This document shows positions 12,301-19,241 of a stretch of DNA of 40,190 bases, piece after piece. Position 1 is the first letter of the stretch, and each line of letters begins with the position of its first letter. The stretch spans positions 1 through 40,190 of the forward strand of contig LWCA01000207.1 of assembly GCA_001642005.1 (NCBI GenBank), in the 5' to 3' direction. Source of the stretch: Intoshia linei (lineage: Eukaryota > Orthonectida > Rhopaluridae). A program made the position numbers and the translations under genes. The notes under the pieces are model-generated. The model did no database searches, was not told the DNA's origin, and saw nothing but the letters and a program-made list of their open reading frames with translations.

Positions 12301-12447
12301 TTGGCACAGTAAGGTATATAATGCACAAAATTGGTATTGGACATTGGTATTCAGTATAACACCATCTTAGATAATAATTTAATGATGATAAATATATACT
12401 TACCCACAATGCAAAGGCACACAACGACACAAAGAACAACCGTCCAT
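9382..12447 (-). CDS. Cysteine-rich CxxC-repeat protein (furin-like modules), partial
   Basis: Eight exons join in phase: 12447-12404, 12365-12327, 12288-12236, 12185-12105, 12029-11922, 9862-9770, 9734-9648 and 9468-9382. Introns are 38, 38, 50, 75, 2059, 35 and 179 nt. They give about 197 residues of repeats in the style C-x2-C-x4-C-x2-C-x-P-G-F/Y. From exon 4 onward each exon is 81-108 nt, a multiple of three, with phase-1 introns on both sides and one module per exon. Such furin/growth-factor-receptor-like repeats are extracellular and disulfide-bonded in known proteins; no function can be assigned. Exon 8 ends at a GTAAG donor, so the 3' end is missing or further downstream. The 5' end is uncertain: the ATG at 12447 may lie just after an acceptor. 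A hydrophobic signal-like stretch exists in another frame of exon 1, but that path meets a stop. The 2059-nt intron holds transposons. Confidence 0.62.
10475..11460 (-). mobile_element. Tigger/pogo-like element, 986 bp, internally deleted
   Basis: Terminal inverted repeats begin CAGTGGAATCCGCTTATA at both ends and are flanked by TA on each side (10473-10474 and 11461-11462). This is the target duplication expected of Tc1/mariner-superfamily elements. Subterminal GGACGTCTCTTATA blocks recur inside both ends. The only ORF covers the N-terminal DNA-binding part of a pogo/Tigger transposase; the DDE domain is absent. The ends are well preserved, so insertion is relatively recent compared with the surrounding debris. 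Confidence 0.85.
10753..11190 (-). CDS. CENP-B/Tigger-type DNA-binding ORF, 145 aa
   Basis: Intact ATG-to-stop frame inside the Tigger element. Residues about 1-60 form the CENP-B N-terminal helix-turn-helix (M-A-L-K-R-K-S-L-K-L-E-E-K then S-V-P-R-S-T-I-G-N-L-L-K-N). Residues about 75-140 match the CENP-B-type second HTH (I-E-N-A-L-G-R-W-F, G-P-I-L-Q-R-K-A-E-E-F-A, L-A-R-W-K-H-R). The frame stops soon after this point, just where the catalytic DDE domain would begin in a full transposase. The product could bind the element's ends without cutting DNA. It may be a repressor-like product, a passive deletion derivative, or unexpressed. Confidence 0.75.
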   Translation of the reverse strand: MALKRKSLKLEEKIIILDKIHSYNSTKSYRELSNILSVPRSTIGNLLKNEDELRKRSKTIHKDFKRKPDGKNPEIENALGRWFNIVIKRGVSINGPILQRKAEEFAKELGCHDFKYTHSLLARWKHRNQIKYKRAHGEKVSAKQV

Positions 12448-12589
12448 TCTAAAATATTATAAAACGAATTTACAAAAGATTTACTTGAATTAAACATGAC
12501 TTCTTAAAAATTATTACAATTGAATTTCTGATTTATATTGGAATAGTAAATAGAAAATTTTCGCGAACCTCTGGTCGTACTAATTAAAT

Positions 12590-13263
12590 GCAAAGCTAAC
12601 CAACATAAAATGCAAGAAAATTAAAATTAATCATTGCGTTCATGAACTTCGGCATTATGTTCAACCGGGAAATTAAAAATTAAATTCACCGGGTCTCGGG
12701 AATTTCCTGTGAAAAATAAAGATTTTTTATACATATATAATATAGAAGCATTAAAAATTTTAGAGATCTTTAGAGATTTTATTTTAGAAACAAAAAAAAA
12801 TTTAATAAATGAAATAACACGAATCAAGATTGAAATTTACAAATTTAATATGAAAAAAATTTATTTATTTTAGATTGTTGAAAAAGTGTTTCAAAACACA
12901 CATAATATTGATAGATTCGTTTTTGAAACGTGTTCTACGTTTTATAACGAAATTAGAAGCAATAGAGAAAATTCTTTCATTTTGTGTTGACGTGGGTTGA
13001 ACGGTCATAAGGGCTTCCTTTAATTTTAACAATCTTGATGATACCGTTCCAGTTCGTACCAACTCATATTTTTCAAAATAATATTGGAAAAAGAGGATAA
13101 TTCCCTTAAGCGTTAGTAATTTGTGGTTGGAATAAGAGGTTTTTAAAAAAAGTATTGGATAAGGATATTTTTCTAGTACCAACTGCGAGATATGTGAAAC
13201 CCGCTGCTGTAAACAATACCTCAAAAACATGTTACATTTAGATAGCATTGGTATAAAGATCAA
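12590..13263 (-). mobile_element. hAT transposase C-terminal remnant
   Basis: The frame 13263-12865 encodes the hAT C-terminal dimerisation domain: V-Q-P-T-S-T-Q-N-E-R-I-F-S, A-S-N-F-V-I-K-R-R-T-R-F and C-V-L-K-H-F-F-N-N-L-K at the end. About 150 bases beyond the stop comes a GGAAATTCCCGAGACCCGG end similar to the terminus near 8675. It lies immediately upstream of the cysteine-rich gene and points toward the inverted copy at 8668-9240. The N-terminal part of the transposase is missing. Confidence 0.75.
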
Positions 13264-13371
13264 GATAAATTATCAGAAACCAGTTTTATAATTATATTAC
13301 AGACAAATTTTAAAGGTACTTAATTTTTAAAAAAATCTCGAAAAACATACGCAATTACAATTACTTTAGCG

Positions 13372-13708
13372 CAGTGTTTCCCAACCTTTTTTACTACATT
13401 ACCCATATTATAGTACTCATTTTGATATTACCACTATATTGTTTAACTGCATTTTGGATGGTCATGTTTTTAGAATAAGCCATATAAATTTTTAAAAAAA
13501 CTAATTTTACAAAATAGTAAAATAAAGAGGAAATTGTGTTTTTGAATTTGAAGGACTCAATGGGGAAAATTATATTTCATACGTTACTGTGCATGCGACG
13601 CAAAAAAATAAAAACATTCCTATTTTTTTAGAAAAAATTTCGAGATTACCCATGAAAAAAATCAAATTACCCACTCATGGGTAAATACCCACAGGTTGGG
13701 AATCACTG
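13372..13708. mobile_element. hAT-type MITE, 337 bp
   Basis: Ends are CAGTGTTTCCCAACC on the left and GGTTGGGAATCACTG on the right, an inverted pair. The flanks are CTTTAGCG (13364-13371) and CTTTAGCT (13709-13716), an 8-bp target duplication with one change, typical of hAT. No ORF inside. Confidence 0.8.
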
Positions 13709-14051
13709 CTTTAGCTATAATAATTATGAAAAAAATACAATGGTGGGAAAATTAGTTTATTTTTGTACAATGCTATACATTTTTATTTTTGCATTATCAA
13801 TTGTAGTTTTCATTAAATCTAAAATAATATAAATTATAAAACAAAATTAATTAATTTGAGGTTTAACTATAGTTTTGGGGTTAATTATGAGGAATTAAAC
13901 CAACACTTAAACTCAAAATAAATGAACTAGAACAGAATTTAAAAAAACCAATATATTAAAATCAAATATTTTTTCATTTCCAATAAAAATTTTCAGAAAA
14001 ATAAAAAATGTTCGTTTCCTTGTAATGTATTAGTAAAGGGCTGTATCTCAA
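13709..14051. other. Intergenic, 3' flank of TEX10
   Basis: AT-rich and without a coding signal. It should hold the TEX10 3' UTR and polyadenylation signal, but no single site can be chosen with confidence. Confidence 0.5.
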
Positions 14052-17000
14052 TCAACAATACATTTCATCGACATTTGTACGCCATAAAAATATGTCAACA
14101 AAATACCAGGCAATAATTCCATTTTCCAAAGGAAATTGTGAAAGGAGTGATTCCATTAGCAATGGATTCTTTTTATTAGTTTTTGAATACAAGTCAACAA
14201 TGGCATTGACATGGTTGACAAATTTATTGTAAAGAGTAGAATATACATTGGAAACCGTAACATTATCAGCACCATTATCTTGACCAGCAAAATGCACCAA
14301 ATCAAATGAAATTAAAATATTGTTCAAAGAAATAAAAAACTTTAAAAAGCACATTAGTTGAGAAAATATTTGAATATTCCAACAATTTTCCAAAAACATT
14401 TCAATATGTGGTTCATAAAGATATAACCAATCAAGAATAGTGACTCCTAAAACATTAAAAATATTGATGGAGCAAATTTCAATACAATCAATATGATTAT
14501 AAAACTGTTTTAAATCTTTATCAAATGCTAAAATAACATTTTCCTGACTAAAATCTAGTTTAAATTTCAAAATAAAGGAAAAGAGAAAACTAACATAACT
14601 ATCAGTGTAATGCTGAACATAAACAACTGGAATTTGATAATCGAAAAGAGAAATCGTTTGAAACCAAAACGTTTTTGAAAACAAAGAAACGGCATAAACC
14701 TTCAAAACCAACGAAAAAACAATTGCATAATCTGAAAAATATCCAGTAGCAAATATTTTAAACAACGCCAAAGCCATATCCTCATCAATTTTATCAGATT
14801 GTTTTAAAACAGTTTTTTCAATATCTGGTAACAAATTTTGAAACGTTTTGGAAAAATTTCCATTAGAATAAATAATGTATTTCAGTATAGCCGAGCAATG
14901 AATAATAAAATTTTCTCTAGAATTAATTTCGACAGAAAGCCGCTGTGTAAATTGAATCAACCAAGCTTTAATACATTTCAATTTGACGGTAAATTTAAAT
15001 TCACAAATGATTCTACACAATACTTTTGCAATGAAAATCTTTTTCTGGTCAATTTGTTTACATTGAGATTTACAGTTTTGAAAATTAGTAAGTATGATTA
15101 GAAAATCACCAAAATCTTTAGATTTAACAATCTCAATTTTGTGCATGAAAATTATCAAATTAACAATTTTTTTAACGTCTTGCAGGGTAACATTACCTAT
15201 ATTTTCAATTGTTAAATTTGATTTAATAAAATTTGTAATAGAATCAAATTGAACCTTTTTTTCTTTAAAAGTTATCACATGAAAAAGTAAAACTATTTCA
15301 GAAATGTTTAAATTTATCTTTAAAAACTCGTCTTGAATATTGTCGCTCATTAAAATTTCTGGTCTAGGCAACATTGGGTATTTTGAAACAATGTGTCGGT
15401 AAAACTGTTTTTCGCAATTTATCATTACCAATTCAACGTTGGTAGACATTTTACATTTTAAGGAAATGCAATGTGTCAAAATGACAATTAAAATTCTGGT
15501 AACGTGGTTCATGGTGCATGTACAAATGTAATTTTTTCGATCCATTAAATCCGTGTCATTGTAAAATTCAACCCAATACTCGATGAGAAGCGAAAACAAA
15601 TGTTTGAATGTGCTTAGAAATGACACTAGTTTTGAGTCTTGTACTAAAAGTTTCCCATTTTGACAATTTAAATTTTTCATATATTTATATTGGTTCAGTT
15701 CAGCTCCGTAAAATTTTTCGAAATCTTCAATATTCTTCATTTTAATGCCGTACATTTTTTGAGTAAAATTGGTCAAAGTTTCGAGGTACTTTATTCTATT
15801 CAGTTTGTTAAAAAATGTAGAATTGACATTATTCGTTTTGAGTCTATTTAATTTCATTTCACTATATCCAGCTTTTTTATTAGAAAAGGTCATTAAATGA
15901 ATCAGACTTGAATAAATGTCCTTACAAACTATCATTTTTGGAGAAAATTTCAAAAAAATATCTATTATTTTATAAGAATTTAATTTTATGTCATCCTTGA
16001 TGTGATTCGTTGCCAAATTCAAATGAGATCTAATCAAATTTTCAAATGGTGTTATTTCAATTTTAAAATTAAGTAAAACGAATTTGATTGTACTCATATT
16101 ACAGTCATGAACAGCTAATTCCGTGTCCAAAATAAATTTAGACATTGTCTTTACAACAGATTCCATATTATTTATTATTACATTTCGTTTATCCTCGTCG
16201 TCTTTATGTGCATTTTTTATCATCTTGTTTAATTTTCGTAAACCACTCAACCTTAATGTTGAGTTATAATGACGACAATGTGCCAAGACTTCCTAAAAAT
16301 AGTATATACATAATTTTATAATTGTTGTCTTACAGATATTGAATATATTTCATCATTTTTCAAATTTTGCATTCCTATATTAATTTTTTTCATCTTCATT
16401 TTTATTTTTGTTTCATTTTTTCCTAATTTATATAATAATTAAAATAATAACTTCAAGCAAATAATAAGCACATGGTTTAGTACTGACCCGTAAATCACGC
16501 ATGTTTATCCAATTGTACAAGTTTGTCTGTAAATGTAAGGATACAAATATAACGAAACAATTATTGTTGGGATCGTGAACTCAAAATTCAAAATTACGTA
16601 CTCGAGGGTTACATAAAATTTAGTGTTTTAGACCCTGTCGCTTTTTACACTTTTTATCCACTATTTTTTTGAAAAATACGATTTTACGAAATCTTATGAG
16701 AAACAACTTCCTAATCCAAAAACCAAAATAAAAAATGCCCTTCTTCCAATATTTTTTTGAACAACAGAATTTTACCAAATTTTATGAGAATAAACTTCTT
16801 ATTCGAACCCAAAAATAAAAATCTATATTTAATAGAGCTTAATGGAAATACCATCTTTTCCCGATATTTTCTTTAGGGTCAAAAAAAATTCTAAAATGGG
16901 GTCCGTACACTATTTGAATCGGAAACCACTGGTCTAGAAAAATACTGCTTGCATGGAAAAAACAAAATAAATCTAATAGTAGAAAATAAAAATATTTTTT

Positions 17001-17162
17001 TAAAGTTTGCACGTGATATAATATAGATTTAAATTAAAAATGACAAAACATCACTCTAATGAAATTATTCTAATATAAATTACCTTTGGGTAGTTTTCTA
17101 CCTACTTTTAGTCGTTTTTTCGTAAAACCATAATCACATTGTCGTTTTTTTCCTTTACCCAT
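14052..17162 (-). CDS. TEX10: TEX10 / IPI1-like rixosome subunit (spliced)
   Basis: TEX10 (yeast Ipi1) is a HEAT-like scaffold of the rixosome/PELP1 complex that acts in 60S ribosome maturation in nucleolus and nucleoplasm. Exons 17162-17084, 16579-16488 and 16292-14052 give 803 aa with introns of 504 and 195 nt, all in phase. The N-terminus is M-G-K-G-K-K-R, then K-K-R-L-K-V-G-R-K-L-P-K, matching the family's basic start. Exon 2 ends W-I-N-M-R-D-L-R and runs into exon 3 with HCRHYNSTLR, matching the D-L-L-x-x-x-x-H-Y-N core of Ipi1 proteins. A segment S-H-L-N-L-A-T-N-H-I-K-D-D-I (about aa 140) matches the IPI1 domain. The rest is helical, Lys/Asn/Phe-rich and very divergent, though its length is close to vertebrate TEX10. 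Exon 3 is a single 2241-nt exon. Confidence 0.8.
16600..16940. repeat. Transposon-like debris in TEX10 intron 1
   Basis: Two tandem-like segments (ATACGATTTTACGAAATC... near 16677 and a related copy near 16760) are followed by a hAT-type right end, GATTCGGAAACCACTGG reversed, near 16920-16935. No matching left end was found. Confidence 0.4.
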
Positions 17163-17502
17163 TTTAATAAAATTTAAGTTGTCAAGATTATAAAATTTTC
17201 AAATAAGTTAGTTTGATATAGTAATTTTATTCATGTATTTTTTCAGTAGTAGCCTATGATTTATAATTTTAACTAAATGTTATATAATTAATTCTAACCT
17301 TAATGAATAAATAAATCTCAAAAATTTTAAAATAAATTTTAATTCAAAAATTCGAAATAAGTAGTTGGCGTCAATAATTAATGTTGTGACAACTTACCGT
17401 TTTTAAGGAGTTGGTTGTAAAATAATTTGTTGTGAAATGGATGAATACATGTTTTGAATAATTTGAGATTGGTGAGTAGGGTCATCACTTTTGCATATTT
17501 TT
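17163..17502. other. Upstream flank of TEX10, no gene seen
   Basis: Short AT-rich spacer between the TEX10 start and the inverted duplication; presumed TEX10 promoter. A frame at about 17480-17400 reading T-H-Q-S-Q-I-I-Q-N on the minus strand looks faintly like a downstream exon of the duplicated ORF, but it does not join in phase. Confidence 0.4.
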
Positions 17503-17652
17503 TTAAAAGATCAAAAAATATATTTCACCATCAGGATTATTGGTTATGGTGATCACTTTCCTGAAAAAATTATTCAAATTATTTGAGTTTGGACCCGGCC
17601 ATTCTACATCGAAATTTTTCTCTAAAAATTTTAAATTAAACTTTATTTTCAT
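17503..17652 (-). pseudogene. Inverted duplicate of the 18694 ORF, truncated (49 aa)
   Basis: The ATG at 17652 opens a 49-codon frame nearly identical to the first 49 residues of the plus-strand ORF at 18694: shared core N-F-D-V-E-W-P-G-P-N-S and F-R-K-V-I-T-I-T-N-N-P-D-G-E. Differences between the copies include about six silent and four amino-acid-changing codons. The copy stops at TAA right after L-I-F, where the other continues. The homology also covers about 130 bases upstream of the ATG. Confidence 0.6.
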
Positions 17653-17784
17653 AGTAAAATGATATCATGTTATAAAAATTTGTAACAAATATAAAATTAA
17701 TATTGTGGCGTCATTTTATAAAATTGGAATACTTGACTAATCAATAAATCATCTACATTAAGCATACTAATATAATACTACACC
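17509..17784 (-). repeat. Left arm of a large inverted repeat
   Basis: This arm is the reverse complement of 18577-18837 at roughly 85-90 percent identity by eye. It covers the start of a coding region plus its upstream sequence. The two arms are separated by about 790 bases, most of which is a hAT element. Confidence 0.8.
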
Positions 17785-17844
17785 ATAACACTATAGATTA
17801 TTTTGAAAATGCAAGTTAAACGGATATAAATATTTCATTTAGGG

Positions 17845-18501
17845 CAGTGATGAGCAAACTTTAAAAAAATAGTGTCGCTGTTACGGGTAACCAAGTTTAT
17901 TGGGTGTCTTTAAAAAGTTAAAATTTTATATATTTATAATTAAAAATAAATAAATTCCGTCCGAAAGCGGTCTGAGGTGTTGGGCAATGTGAAGAAAAAA
18001 GTGCAGAGACGTTTCAGTAAAATGTTTCTAACTTTTTTCTTCTACTTGTAAATTAATGGTAGAGTTGAGTTCGTCAAAATTAATTTTGAGTTGTCGATCA
18101 ATCACCTCATCAGATACTATAATCTGGTGTGAATTTTGAAAGTGTCTTTTATCGACGTACAAGTCTCGTACGAGAGTTTGCAGACAATCATATATTATGC
18201 ATAAAGCCTTGTCGTTTTGACTAACCACCCCGTATTTTTTTGTCCATTCGTCGTTGAAAAACGTTCTTTTCCCCATGAATTTCAAAATAAAAAAAATGTT
18301 TTGAAAATTTAAAAAAAAAAAACAAAATAATTTTATGAGCGATAAAAATTTTAATTTTACAGTTGTGGTAGTTTTAAATTTTATTTAAAAATTTCTACAA
18401 CTTGTAAAAATAAATTTGAAACAATAAATGAAAGTTCTCGGTGGGACAAAATTAGTTTGAAGTATCTAGTCCCACTGAATGGGACACTTTGCTCATCACT
18501 G
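17845..18501 (-). mobile_element. hAT element, 657 bp, internally deleted, perfect 8-bp TSD
   Basis: Ends CAGTGATGAGCAAA and TTGCTCATCACTG form terminal inverted repeats. The flanking 8 bases, ATTTAGGG at 17837-17844 and again at 18502-18509, are a perfect target-site duplication. The interior keeps only the N-terminal, BED-like part of a transposase. It inserted close to the axis of the inverted duplication. Confidence 0.9.
18028..18276 (-). CDS. BED-like N-terminal fragment of hAT transposase, 82 aa
   Basis: ATG-to-stop frame inside the hAT element. F-F-N-D-E-W-T-K-K-Y-G followed by A-L-C-I-I-Y-D-C and R-H-F-Q-N-S-H resembles the N-terminus of ZBED5/GTF2IRD2-type hAT proteins, where a C-x2-C...H-x4-H zinc finger binds DNA. 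Here the first pair is C-x4-C, so zinc binding is uncertain. The catalytic RNase-H-like domain is absent. The frame's start at 18285 is a TTG; the ATG at 18276 is chosen. Confidence 0.65.
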   Translation of the reverse strand: MGKRTFFNDEWTKKYGVVSQNDKALCIIYDCLQTLVRDLYVDKRHFQNSHQIIVSDEVIDRQLKINFDELNSTINLQVEEKS

Positions 18502-18576
18502 ATTTAGGGTATAAAAAGTGGTAATATGTTGAATTTTATCTCTAGTGTTTATAAATCTTTTGTAAAATTTTTATGT

Positions 18577-18837
18577 TGTGATATTAGTATGTTTAATTTA
18601 GATGATTTATTCATTAGTCAGGTATTCCATTTTTATAAAATGACGCGACAATATTAATTTTATATTTGTTAAAATTTTTTATAACATTTTACTATGAAAA
18701 TAAAGTTTGATTTAAACTTTTTAGAGAAAAATTTTGATGTCGAGTGGCCGGGTCCAAACTCAACCAATTTGAATAATTATTTCAGGAAAGTGATCACCAT
18801 CACTAATAATCCTGATGGTGAAATATACTTTTTGATC
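18577..18837 (+). repeat. Right arm of the large inverted repeat
   Basis: Reverse-complement partner of 17509-17784. It includes about 115 bases upstream of the ATG at 18694 and the first 48 codons of the ORF that starts there. Confidence 0.8.
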
Positions 18838-18958
18838 TTTGAATATGGTTATCACCCTATTGGTGAGTTGCAAAATTCTTATTATGAAATCATTTAATTT
18901 TTAAGTTTAAATTTTTCGTTTCCTTGCAGTTCTTTCTTTGAGTAATTTACACTTGTAA
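18694..18958 (+). CDS. Small hypothetical protein with inverted duplicate, about 65 aa
   Basis: The ATG at 18694 opens a frame beginning M-K-I-K-F-D-L. Unspliced, it encodes 67 aa ending at 18897. A strong donor (G|GTGAGTTG at 18863) and acceptor (TTTCCTTGCAG ending 18929) suggest splicing of a 67-nt intron. The spliced form would have exons 18694-18862 and 18930-18958 and encode 65 aa. I do not recognise the family; the central V-E-W-P-G-P-N and N-P-D-G-E-I-Y-F-L-I-F segments look like a folded beta-rich domain. It lies 284 bases upstream of elongin B on the same strand. Near-conservation of the reading frame in the inverted copy argues that it is, or was, coding. Confidence 0.45.
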
Positions 18959-19241
18959 ACCATGATCGCCAGTAAGGGTGAATAAATTACCAAGAATTAT
19001 TAATTTATTGGTAATTAAATAATTTAATTATTGATTGACTCAACCTCATGATTATTTAGTTTAAAACTTTTTATTATCATAACTATAATCATGTAATACA
19101 GTAAATCAAAAGTATTATTAGACTACATCTCTAATAAAAATGTATTCATTACTAGGATATGGGATTTTGAATAATTAGAATTTAAATTTTCATTTATTTT
19201 TCTAACTGAAATTTTAAATTGAAACAATAAGTTTAATTGAA

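Noticed and set aside
12251-12439. Signal-peptide-like hydrophobic frame in exon 1 of the cysteine-rich gene
   Set aside because: Following this frame leads to a stop in the next exon, whereas the frame starting at 12447 continues through all later cysteine modules in phase. Kept only as an alternative start.
14838-15101. Plus-strand ORF opposite TEX10
   Set aside because: Lies wholly inside the TEX10 coding exon on the other strand and has no features of its own.
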